The position numbers and the translations under genes were made by a program. The notes beneath the pieces were generated by a model that worked only from the letters and a program-made list of their open reading frames with translations, was not told the DNA's origin and did no database searches. Shown piece after piece: positions 6,914-13,701 of a stretch of DNA of 32,462 nt. The first letter of the stretch is position 1; every line of letters begins with the position of its first letter. This DNA comes from a bacterium (lineage in GTDB: Bacteria; Cyanobacteriota; Vampirovibrionia; Gastranaerophilales; Gastranaerophilaceae), in the NCBI GenBank assembly GCA_014803505.1, contig JAAVBM010000111.1, positions 1 to 32,462 on the forward strand. Reading direction: 5' to 3'.

Positions 6914-8937
6914 TATAAAAAACTATTTTTAGACTTTGTTGCATTTAAAATAATTGATTGCTCAGAAGTTGTTAGGTTATAGATTTCGAAAATTTTGTAT
7001 TCCAACTTATCATAAAGATGCTCAAGTACTTGAGAGTCTGATTCACAATTGAGTTGATTAACAATATTGATTATTTCTTTTTGAACAGTTTTATCAACAA
7101 CAGGAATTGGAATTTGTTCAAGATGCGCCCTTAAAATTTTAACAGAGTTGAATTGCTTTGCGTACAAAAACTGCACAGTTCTTGAGTTAAAAATTGCCAT
7201 AATATACTTCATTTCAAGACATTTAATTCTTGGAATCAAAATATTACAACTATTTAAAGATAACATTTGTTGATTATCATAAGCAAATACAGGTTGATTG
7301 CAAATAAAACGATATAAAAGTTTTTCTTCTGAACGATAGTACTCAGTCGGAGCAACTTGTTGAAACGATTCAGAAATAAAGTTAATAAAATTATTTGAAG
7401 ATTTAATTTTATACTTATAAATATCAGAACCTTTTAAGATTGGTTCATTAACCGATGTCTTTATATCTTCAATATACTTTGCATTATCCCCTGTAACAAT
7501 CCCAAGTGCAAAATCTGCATTATTTTTAAGAGTTGCATGGTTTTCAGTTGCAAATAATTTTGATATCAACTCATATTCTTCATCTGTAATATTTAAAGAA
7601 AAAATTTCAGGATTAAGATTTCTTTTCGTTTTTATCGTAAATTGTGTTGATAAATTTTTAACAACCAATCCATAAGTTGATATTTTTTCATTTGTTCGTT
7701 TCAGTTGCAAAATAATTGCAGGGCAATGAACTCCGTCAAACGAATTCCCCAAAAATTCTAAATATTCGATATTACAGCTTTCAGAGATTATACTTCTTAT
7801 ACTTTTATGAGATTTAACATTCAAAATAGATTCCGGTAATACAAAAGAAAGAATTCCGTTTTCTGTAAGATTTTTCAACGATTCTTCAATAAAAACATCA
7901 AAGGATTCAATATTTTTATTTTGAGCCGATTTATATTTATTTTTTAGGTATATCTGATCTTCCTGAGAAAATTTAAAACCCCAAGGAGGATTTCCAATAA
8001 TAATATCCGGAACAACCTTAGAATTATCAGTCAAATAATTCGATTCCGATGCATGTTTAGACAAAAGTTTATAATCATATACTCTAAATTTTAACGCCAA
8101 ATTTATTCGGGTAAGCTTTACACTAACAGAATCTAAATCATTACCATAGACACATTCTAACCTAACAGATTCCGGTAATTGAAGTAAAAAATTACCGGTA
8201 CCGCAACAAGGGTCGAGAAACGTTTTATTATTTATAGCCTTTTGTGTGTCAAATAAATTCTTAATCAACTTTTGCACAATTCGCGTCGGCGTATAATAAG
8301 AACCTGTAGCTTTACGATTACCTATATTTTTAGTTGATAAATACAATAAGCCTAAAATATCTTCATTTTTTTCATAAATATATTTTATAGAAAATAGTTC
8401 AGGATATTTTTCAATAAAATCTAAAACTGCATTCTTATCTCGAATAAACGCATCTATAAATTCGCCAAAAGAACCAAGAACAAGCTCTCCTATTAAATAT
8501 TTAAACAACAAATTCGAACTGAAGCCATTTTGAATTTCACGCTGTGCATATAATTGAAGCGCACATTCTGCCAATAATAACTCAATTACTTCATCAGAAA
8601 TAACTAAATTACTACGACCAATTTTATTTAACAAATCCTGAATAACAGAAACATTTTGAGAACACTCAGAAACATAAGAACCATATAAACTATTTCCGGT
8701 TACACAAGTTTTGTTTCTTCGACTTTTCAAAGCAGAATTACTTCCATTCAAAATTTCTTTTTTTAACTTTGCAACAGATTCTTCCGAGAAGAATAATTCA
8801 TTATCTGCTTGTTTATCAAAAGTAATTTTATTAAGTTTCAGCCAATTTTTTCCGGTTGCATAAGATATAGACAGCTCCTTGCAAACCTGTTTGAAAGTCA
8901 AATAGTTAGTACTTTTATTTTTTACAAATTGACTCAT
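6910..8937 (-). CDS. Type II DNA N6-adenine methyltransferase with N-terminal helix-turn-helix
   Basis: 675 aa. Residues about 10-40 (YLTFKQVCKELSISYATG..W) resemble a MerR/excisionase-type winged helix. The methyltransferase core follows: the GSYYTP box near 215, motif I FLDPCCGTGNF, and motif IV NPPW (catalytic N6-adenine signature). The region after this (LPESIL...ILQLKR..., then the C-terminal third with KGSDIYKYKI and IPIPVVDK) resembles the TaqI-type target-recognition domain of gamma-class enzymes. It would protect host sites against the convergent endonuclease. An ATG at 8955 is in frame, but GGAG lies five bases before the ATG at 8937, and the promoter TTGACA-17-TACAAT just upstream predicts a transcript starting near 8949, excluding 8955. 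The HTH could give autorepression, as in control of R-M timing; that is inference. Confidence 0.9.
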   Translation of the reverse strand: MSQFVKNKSTNYLTFKQVCKELSISYATGKNWLKLNKITFDKQADNELFFSEESVAKLKKEILNGSNSALKSRRNKTCVTGNSLYGSYVSECSQNVSVIQDLLNKIGRSNLVISDEVIELLLAECALQLYAQREIQNGFSSNLLFKYLIGELVLGSFGEFIDAFIRDKNAVLDFIEKYPELFSIKYIYEKNEDILGLLYLSTKNIGNRKATGSYYTPTRIVQKLIKNLFDTQKAINNKTFLDPCCGTGNFLLQLPESVRLECVYGNDLDSVSVKLTRINLALKFRVYDYKLLSKHASESNYLTDNSKVVPDIIIGNPPWGFKFSQEDQIYLKNKYKSAQNKNIESFDVFIEESLKNLTENGILSFVLPESILNVKSHKSIRSIISESCNIEYLEFLGNSFDGVHCPAIILQLKRTNEKISTYGLVVKNLSTQFTIKTKRNLNPEIFSLNITDEEYELISKLFATENHATLKNNADFALGIVTGDNAKYIEDIKTSVNEPILKGSDIYKYKIKSSNNFINFISESFQQVAPTEYYRSEEKLLYRFICNQPVFAYDNQQMLSLNSCNILIPRIKCLEMKYIMAIFNSRTVQFLYAKQFNSVKILRAHLEQIPIPVVDKTVQKEIINIVNQLNCESDSQVLEHLYDKLEYKIFEIYNLTTSEQSIILNATKSKNSFLY

Positions 8938-8955
8938 TCTATCTCCGATTTTCAT

Positions 8956-8984
8956 ATTGTATTTTCAGATTTTCAAGCTGTCAA
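8956..8984 (-). promoter_or_regulatory. Strong sigma-70-type promoter of the methyltransferase
   Basis: TTGACA (8979-8984), 17-bp spacer, TACAAT (8956-8961) on the minus strand, just after the rlmD stop. The start point would be near 8949, giving a leader of about 12 bases. It uncouples the methyltransferase from rlmD and lets it be expressed independently of the endonuclease. Confidence 0.8.
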
Positions 8985-8987
8985 TAT

Positions 8988-10343
8988 TTAAATTTTTGAT
9001 ATAATAGCCACATTTTCTATATGGAATGTATGCGGAAACATATCAAAAGACTGAACAGATTTTACAAACCAACCTTTTTCCTGTGTAAGATATTTCAAAT
9101 CCCTAGCCAAAGTTGCAGGATTACAACTTACATAAATTATTGTATTATTACTTAATCTGCAAGCTTCATTAAGCGATTCAACAGAACAACCTTTTCTCGG
9201 CGGATCAAGAATTATCACATCAAATTGTCTTTTTTCTTTTTGAAAAAATTGTGCAGCATCCTCATTATGAATTTCCAGATTTTTAATCTTATTCATTACA
9301 ACAACATCTTTCGCCAAATCGCATGAATCTTTATTTTCTTCAACGCTTACAACTTTTTTACTAACATCAGATACACAAATACCAAAAGAGGAAATTCCGG
9401 CATAAGCATCTAATACAAGTGGTGATTCAAAATTGTTTGCAATATATTCTTTTACATATTTAAAAATATTTTCCGCACTCTTAGGATTTATTTGGAAAAA
9501 AGTGTTTGCTCCGATTTTGAAAGTCTTATCAATCATTTGCTCTTCAACAAAATCTTTCCCAAAAACAGACTCAGATTTTTTTCCCATTATTACATTAGTT
9601 CTCTTAGAATTATAATTTACACAAACACCATCAACGCATTCAAATTCATCATAAATACATTTCGCAAAGTCTTTCAGTCTGTCAAATATTTTAGTAGCGT
9701 TTACTACCAAAGTCACCAAGACTTTATTAGTTTTCTCAGAGCATCTTATAACAACATGTCTAAGATCTCCCGAATGTTTTTTTTCGTTATATCCGCTAAT
9801 TCCAAAATCAAAAGCTCTTTGTCTGATAAATTCTATTATTTCATCACAAATTTGAGGTTGTATAGGACAATACTTTATATTAATAATCTCATGACTTGCA
9901 GGCTTGTAATATCCTGCTAAAATTCTTTTAGAATTTTTAGTTTCAGATATTGGATATTGTATTTTATGTCTGTAATTTTGAGTTTTAGGACTGGCAATTG
10001 TATTAGGTATTTCTAAATCCAATCCGGCAATATTATTCATTGTTTCTTGAACAATCTGCCTTTTTAATTCCAATTGATATTCATAATCAATAAATTGAAG
10101 CTGGCATGCTCCACAAACTTTTTGTATTGGACAAATCGGCTGAGTCCTAAAAGGAGAAGGTTCTATTATTTCTAAAATTTCTCCATATGCAAAATTTTTG
10201 TTAATTTTTGTTATTTTAATTCGAAGTTTATCTTTCGTACAAGAATTCTTTACGAACACTACAAAACCATCAATTTTAGCAAGTCCTGCACCTAAATTTG
10301 TTACTTTTTCTATTTCAACTATAAATTCATCATTAATTTTCAT
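8988..10343 (-). CDS. rlmD: 23S rRNA (uracil-5-)-methyltransferase, RlmD/RumA family
   Basis: 451 aa from the ATG at 10343. The N-terminal TRAM domain (residues about 1-60, with GAGLAKIDGFVVFVKN) is followed by the iron-sulfur Cys motif C71-x5-C77-x2-C80, then the SAM-dependent core. The core shows FFQINPKSAENIF, the SAM loop VLDAYAGISSFGI, IILDPPRKGC and the catalytic VSCNPATLARDL. It methylates C5 of a uridine in 23S rRNA; whether U1939, U747 or both cannot be told from this family. The frame extends to an ATG at 10382, but the TRAM domain begins normally at 10343, and TATAAT ends exactly six bases before it, implying a leaderless mRNA. There is no Shine-Dalgarno at either start. Confidence 0.9.
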   Translation of the reverse strand: MKINDEFIVEIEKVTNLGAGLAKIDGFVVFVKNSCTKDKLRIKITKINKNFAYGEILEIIEPSPFRTQPICPIQKVCGACQLQFIDYEYQLELKRQIVQETMNNIAGLDLEIPNTIASPKTQNYRHKIQYPISETKNSKRILAGYYKPASHEIINIKYCPIQPQICDEIIEFIRQRAFDFGISGYNEKKHSGDLRHVVIRCSEKTNKVLVTLVVNATKIFDRLKDFAKCIYDEFECVDGVCVNYNSKRTNVIMGKKSESVFGKDFVEEQMIDKTFKIGANTFFQINPKSAENIFKYVKEYIANNFESPLVLDAYAGISSFGICVSDVSKKVVSVEENKDSCDLAKDVVVMNKIKNLEIHNEDAAQFFQKEKRQFDVIILDPPRKGCSVESLNEACRLSNNTIIYVSCNPATLARDLKYLTQEKGWFVKSVQSFDMFPHTFHIENVAIISKI

Positions 10344-10349
10344 ACTTAA

Positions 10350-10355
10350 ATTATA
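10350..10355 (-). promoter_or_regulatory. -10 box TATAAT of rlmD; predicts leaderless mRNA
   Basis: TATAAT on the minus strand, with six bases (10344-10349) between it and the ATG at 10343, so the expected +1 is the A of the ATG. No convincing -35 was found. The same geometry occurs for the thioesterase and rex genes. Confidence 0.55.
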
Positions 10356-10375
10356 ACTTAAACATTCTTTATAAA

Positions 10376-10404
10376 TTAACATACTAAAAAAAATATGTTA
10401 TTAT
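10376..10404 (+). promoter_or_regulatory. Promoter of the lipoprotein gene
   Basis: TTAACA (10376-10381), 17-bp spacer, TATTAT (10399-10404), with the predicted start near 10411 and an AGGAG Shine-Dalgarno before the ATG at 10434. Confidence 0.55.
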
Positions 10405-10433
10405 ATTTTTATTAAGACTTAAGGAGAGGATTT

Positions 10434-11294
10434 ATGAAAAAGATAATTATATCATTACTTTTGTTAGTTCCAATACTAACAGGATGCGCAAATATTGACA
10501 GCCAACTTACAATAAATGATGATAATACTGCATCTATAGTAAGTTCTGTAACTTATATGGGGAACTTGGCAGACAAATCAGACGCTGACGCATTGACTAT
10601 TGTTGAAAACTATAAAAAATATTTAGATCCGTTATACACACTTGAAAATGCCTATGGTTCTAAATTTTCAACAATTACAGCAACTAAAACTGTTAAAGAC
10701 TTAAGACATGGTGATATTGATTTATCATCTTTAGGCTTTAAATCAAACTTAAAAAGCGGTAAATTTGTAGAAATCAAGAAAAACATGTTTGTAACTTCTT
10801 ACAATATTGATTTAACTTATGACTTACCTGCACAATCAGATAAAGTTAAATTTATAGAAGCAGAAATTGCAAGCAACAAAGCTCCAGACCTAAATGCTGA
10901 ATATTTCCAAAAATATTCTGACCCAGCTGAATTTGGTTCTGACGCTACAAATACAAGAGAAAACTTTATTGATAACTTAGATGAAGAAACAAGAAAATTC
11001 ATGGAAACATCATCTACAGATTCAGTACAAGAAACTGCACCTGTTAACACTTCATTTAATGCATCTTTCAGTATCAAAGTTCCATCATTTGCATCTTATA
11101 ACAATGCAGATTCGTCAGAATTAAATGTTTATACTTGGAACATCAAAAAAGATGCACCAACTGAAATCAAACTGCAATATGTTAAATATAGCGGTTCTGC
11201 AATAATTTTAATGCTTTTAGCAGGTGTATGCTTACTTATTCTTTTAGCTAGAAGAATCCTTAAACACGATTCACAAAAACGTATTGACAACTAA
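10434..11294 (+). CDS. Membrane-anchored lipoprotein, LppM-like
   Basis: 286 aa. The N-terminus has a lipoprotein signal peptide (MKKIIISLLLL...LTGC, lipidated Cys at residue 18). The mature part begins NIDSQLTINDDNTASI, which resembles the LppM-type domain found in lipoproteins of many phyla: a short beta-strand pair with an N-D-D turn. A long, mostly beta region follows, then a C-terminal transmembrane helix (SAIILMLLAGVCLLILLARR, about 255-275) and a basic tail. Two anchors, lipid and helix, would hold it in the inner membrane with the domain outside the cytoplasm. The function is unknown. A perfect 14-bp hairpin starts inside its stop codon. Confidence 0.8.
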   Translation: MKKIIISLLLLVPILTGCANIDSQLTINDDNTASIVSSVTYMGNLADKSDADALTIVENYKKYLDPLYTLENAYGSKFSTITATKTVKDLRHGDIDLSSLGFKSNLKSGKFVEIKKNMFVTSYNIDLTYDLPAQSDKVKFIEAEIASNKAPDLNAEYFQKYSDPAEFGSDATNTRENFIDNLDEETRKFMETSSTDSVQETAPVNTSFNASFSIKVPSFASYNNADSSELNVYTWNIKKDAPTEIKLQYVKYSGSAIILMLLAGVCLLILLARRILKHDSQKRIDN

Positions 11295-11324
11295 TATTCG
11301 GGAGCATTTTTGCTCCCGAATATT
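11293..11324 (+). other. 14-bp perfect hairpin overlapping the lipoprotein stop codon
   Basis: Arms 11293-11306 and 11311-11324 pair fully (AATATTCGGGAGCA with its complement) around a TTTT loop. There is no T tract after it, so it is not a standard terminator. The next gene's GGAG begins eight bases downstream. It may be a processing or stability element, or an attenuator between the two genes. Confidence 0.7.
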
Positions 11325-11342
11325 ATACAACTGGAGCAACAT

Positions 11343-11747
11343 ATGAAAAAATTTTTAAAATTAACATTATTAAGTGTATTTCTATTACAATTATTTATTT
11401 CTGCAAACGCTGCAGGATGTCCTTCCAGAGCGGAATTCGAAGTTATAAACAATTCTTATCCTCAAAAAATGATGGAATTACAAGCTAAAGGTTCAACATT
11501 AGAAGAGGTAAATAAAATTTTAGATGAACAAATGGCATTTTACGAAAGCTTACTACCGGCTTGTGTTCAGTACTTTAAAACTACACAAAACCCTGATTGT
11601 ACTAAGCTAAGTATGTTTTCTGTAAGTTACATGTTAATGGATGCAAATAAGCGTTCTTCCACAAAAGCTCAAATTTTGAATGCTGTAACTCCGGTTATAA
11701 AAAAATGTCCTAATGAGTATCAAGCATTAATGATGTTTATAAAATAG
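11343..11747 (+). CDS. Small secreted Cys-containing protein, unknown function
   Basis: 134 aa, not recognised. It has a clear Sec signal peptide (MKKFLKLTLLSVFLLQLFISANA, cleavage after ANA likely). The mature part is helical with four Cys (GCPSR, LPACV, PDCTK, KKCPNE), consistent with one or two disulfides in the periplasm. The start is the ATG at 11343, with GGAG seven bases before it; a TTG at 11310 in the same frame lies inside the hairpin and is not used. It follows the lipoprotein gene with only the hairpin between them, so it is probably the same transcription unit. Confidence 0.75.
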   Translation: MKKFLKLTLLSVFLLQLFISANAAGCPSRAEFEVINNSYPQKMMELQAKGSTLEEVNKILDEQMAFYESLLPACVQYFKTTQNPDCTKLSMFSVSYMLMDANKRSSTKAQILNAVTPVIKKCPNEYQALMMFIK

Positions 11748-11794
11748 ATAATCTTAGCATAGCAAAAAATATTATTTTTCATTTTTAATACAAT

Positions 11795-12109
11795 ATGCAA
11801 TTAAGACCATTAAAACTTACCATACCCATAATAACTTTCGGTGTTGGAATGATATCACTAGGTATTATTGCAGATTTGAAGCGTCCAAAAAACACAACAG
11901 CTGAAGATTTACAACACGCTAAAGAAATAGTAAAAAAACATAATCCGTATAAATATATAGATATTTTAGAAAACGATGATTGTCTAAATAGCTGGAAAAA
12001 TGCAGCAAAAGAAATAGAAGATTCAATAATAAGAACAGACAGCCTTTGCCACAAAGCATACATTGAAGGTAGTCAACTTATAAATAAAAACTTAAAAAAA
12101 ATACATTAA
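11795..12109 (+). CDS. Small single-helix membrane protein, unknown
   Basis: 104 aa, not recognised. Residues about 7-26 (KLTIPIITFGVGMISLGIIA) form one membrane helix; the remainder is charged and helical, with two Cys. No good Shine-Dalgarno is visible, and the start is the first ATG of the frame. It follows the secreted-protein gene by 47 bases on the same strand. It is kept because of its plausible composition and membrane segment, but it is the least certain gene in this block. Confidence 0.5.
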   Translation: MQLRPLKLTIPIITFGVGMISLGIIADLKRPKNTTAEDLQHAKEIVKKHNPYKYIDILENDDCLNSWKNAAKEIEDSIIRTDSLCHKAYIEGSQLINKNLKKIH

Positions 12110-12138
12110 AGTATAAATTTTGCTAGCAAATAACAAAT

Positions 12139-12258
12139 ATCACCCTGAACTAACTAGAAAATAGCGAAAGCGTAATTTTCTGTTCCTACTTGGTGATTCA
12201 GAGTCTATTAATGCTAATTGAAATTGATAGATTCTAAGTCAAGCTCAGAATGACAAAT
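12139..12258. repeat. Hairpin-rich intergenic repeat-like element (REP/MITE-type)
   Basis: Two adjacent foldback units. The first (12139-12197) has nested arms ATCACC/GGTGAT, GAAC/GTTC and AGAAAAT/ATTTTCT. The second (12200-12235) has a 13-bp stem with two G-T pairs around a 10-base loop. An imperfect palindrome (ATTCT...AGAAT) then runs to about 12252. The wording TCACCCTGAA...TCAGAGTCTATTAA...GAATGACA resembles short dispersed intergenic repeats in many bacterial genomes. Copy number cannot be judged from this window. Confidence 0.55.
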
Positions 12259-12291
12259 AATAAAAGCCAGAAAATTATCAGGTCTTTTAAA

Positions 12292-12440
12292 CTGGGCGTG
12301 AAGAGACTACTCCTCTTGACATGTTCGCGTATAACATGCCTACGTACCCGAAACTATGTCCTTCGGACCGATTGTTATCGTTTCGGACACTGCGCACTCA
12401 GCTAGCAGGTTACCGAACTCTAAATTAAACTTCTCTTCCA
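12292..12440 (-). ncRNA. Candidate structured non-coding RNA, unidentified
   Basis: This stretch is visibly richer in G+C than its surroundings and has no open frame. On the minus strand it folds as a rod: closing stem GAAGAGA/TCTCTTC (12432-12438 with 12300-12306), then GTTCG/CGAAC, then GTAACCTGCT paired with GGCATGTTAT (one mismatch, wobbles at both ends). A 12-base internal loop follows, then the 11-bp stem GTGTCCGAAAC/GTTTCGGGTAC and a small apical hairpin GTCC-GAA-GGAC. Four pairs are G-U on this strand and would be A-C on the other, which favours minus. The overall topology is like 6S RNA, but I cannot match it to that or any known family. Its 3' end repeats the 3' end of the neighbouring tRNA. 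Confidence 0.45.
12293..12308. repeat. 16-nt direct repeat of the tRNA-Leu 3' end (distal copy)
   Basis: TGGGCGTGAAGAGACT here is identical to 12493-12508, the T-stem/acceptor end plus discriminator base of tRNA-Leu. The copies are exactly 200 bases apart. Duplicated tRNA 3' ends usually mark site-specific integration or its remnant. Confidence 0.8.
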
Positions 12441-12453
12441 TATTCACAACAAT

Positions 12454-12487
12454 AAAACAGACAATAACAAAAGTTATTGCCTGTTTT
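12454..12487. terminator. Terminator-like hairpin downstream of tRNA-Leu
   Basis: A 15-bp stem with one mismatch (12454-12468 with 12473-12487), AAAA loop, A-rich on the left and TTTTATATT on the right. On the minus strand it would terminate the tRNA transcript; it can work in both directions. It separates the tRNA from the candidate ncRNA. Confidence 0.75.
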
Positions 12488-12492
12488 ATATT

Positions 12493-12571
12493 TGGGCGTG
12501 AAGAGACTCGAACTCCCACGCTTTCGCACTAGTTCCTAAGACTAGCGTGTCTACCATTCCACCACACGCCC
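12493..12571 (-). tRNA. tRNA-Leu, anticodon UAG
   Basis: On the minus strand the acceptor GGGCGTG pairs with CACGCCC and is followed by discriminator A; CCA is not encoded. The anticodon stem CTAGT/ACTAG encloses the loop CTTAGGA, giving anticodon TAG, which reads CUN leucine codons. An extra arm (TGCGAAAGCGT) and the T arm with loop TTCGAGT are present. It is slightly short for a class II tRNA. Confidence 0.93.
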
Positions 12572-12606
12572 AACTTGTGGAACTTCCTCAATGAGGATAT
12601 TTATAA

Positions 12607-12633
12607 TTTATAATAACCAAATCAGATTGTCAA
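12607..12633 (-). promoter_or_regulatory. Promoter of tRNA-Leu
   Basis: TTGACA (12628-12633) and an AT-rich -10 (TATAAA at 12607-12612, spacer 15; TAAATT at spacer 17) on the minus strand, upstream of the tRNA. Its -35 box overlaps the plus-strand -35 TTGTCA (12627-12632), so the two promoters cannot easily be occupied together. Confidence 0.5.
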
Positions 12634-12654
12634 GGACATATTCATTTTTATGAT
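12627..12654 (+). promoter_or_regulatory. Promoter of the alpha/beta hydrolase gene
   Basis: TTGTCA (12627-12632), 16-bp spacer, TATGAT (12649-12654), ending 26 bases before the ATG at 12681. It overlaps the divergent tRNA-Leu promoter. Confidence 0.45.
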
Positions 12655-12680
12655 AAAATAAAAACGAGAGAGATAGAATT

Positions 12681-13652
12681 ATGAAAGTTGAAAATACTAC
12701 ATTTAAGCCCCAAATTCCCATTCAAAAATTTACTTATAATAATAGTAAGCATGTAAAAATTTCCGCAAAAAATTTACATCATGATACATTTATAAACAAC
12801 CAAACACTGCTCAAGACCTCGGATAAAATTAATTTTCAAGGAAACTCAATTGGTACAAACCTTATTATAAATTTCTTAAAAAACATGTGTTATAACCGTT
12901 CAATAAAAGGTTCCAAACGCCCTTATATTCCAATTGAAAATGAGCTAAAAAAAATAACAAAAGAAATTACAATTCCTGTATCAAAAACAGAATCTATAAA
13001 TGCTTTAGATATAAATCCTAATAACTATAACCAATATATTATATTTCTTCATGGATTTTCTCATAATATAACCAGCAATCAACCTCTTTACAAAGCTTTA
13101 TCCGAAAAAAAATACGGAATTCTTGCTATAGACTATAGAAGTTACGGAAAAAATAAGCCCTCAAAACATATTAAAGAAAATGACATTACAAATGATATTC
13201 TAGCTTCTATTAAATATCTAAAAAACAAAGGAATTAAAAATCTTGGAATAATCGGGCATAGTTTTGGCGGCTATATGTCAGCCAAAATATCCAAGCTTGA
13301 AAATTTTAATTTCCAAATTCTTGTTGCCCCGCTTACATCATTGGATTTTTGGCTGCGAAACGTCCTAAAACATCCTAAAAAATACAATACAGAAAGCCTA
13401 CTAATAAAATATATCCCAGGCTTTAAAGAACAATATAAAAAAATTTTTAACATAAAAGAACACTTAGCAGCAAATAAAACTCCAACTTATATAGTACAAG
13501 CGCAGCATGACAGATATATAAGAACACCTGAAATTAACGAACTGACAAAATTCATACAAAATCTTAAAAAATACATTATAATCCCAACCGGAGGTCACCG
13601 CATGGATGATTTAAAAATAGAAAAAATCTCAGATATTATAGAACATTTGTAA
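12681..13652 (+). CDS. Alpha/beta hydrolase (serine hydrolase) with N-terminal FxG motif
   Basis: 323 aa. The hydrolase fold begins near residue 115: oxyanion strand IIFLHGF (120-126), DYRSYGKNKP, and nucleophile elbow G192-H-S194-F-G-G. The acid D277 (QAQHD) and the catalytic H306 (TGGH) complete a normal Ser-Asp-His triad. It is probably an esterase or peptidase acting in the cytoplasm; the substrate is unknown. The first 110 residues are outside the fold and contain INFQG (50-54), a motif shared with two unrelated proteins in this window. No cleavable signal peptide is evident. A GAGAGAGAT stretch serves as Shine-Dalgarno. The next gene, the ABC exporter, starts 49 bases later on the same strand. 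Confidence 0.85.
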   Translation: MKVENTTFKPQIPIQKFTYNNSKHVKISAKNLHHDTFINNQTLLKTSDKINFQGNSIGTNLIINFLKNMCYNRSIKGSKRPYIPIENELKKITKEITIPVSKTESINALDINPNNYNQYIIFLHGFSHNITSNQPLYKALSEKKYGILAIDYRSYGKNKPSKHIKENDITNDILASIKYLKNKGIKNLGIIGHSFGGYMSAKISKLENFNFQILVAPLTSLDFWLRNVLKHPKKYNTESLLIKYIPGFKEQYKKIFNIKEHLAANKTPTYIVQAQHDRYIRTPEINELTKFIQNLKKYIIIPTGGHRMDDLKIEKISDIIEHL

Positions 13653-13701
13653 ATACTAAATTTTCATGTGATAATCAAAGAAAAGGGGATAGGAAGAGAT
13701 T

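Noticed and set aside
8938-8955. Longer methyltransferase starting at the ATG at 8955
   Set aside because: The strong promoter predicts a transcript starting near 8949, downstream of this ATG, and the only Shine-Dalgarno fits the ATG at 8937.
12292-12440. A second tRNA gene next to tRNA-Leu
   Set aside because: Only the 3' acceptor/T-stem sequence is repeated; there is no matching 5' acceptor, D arm or anticodon arm.
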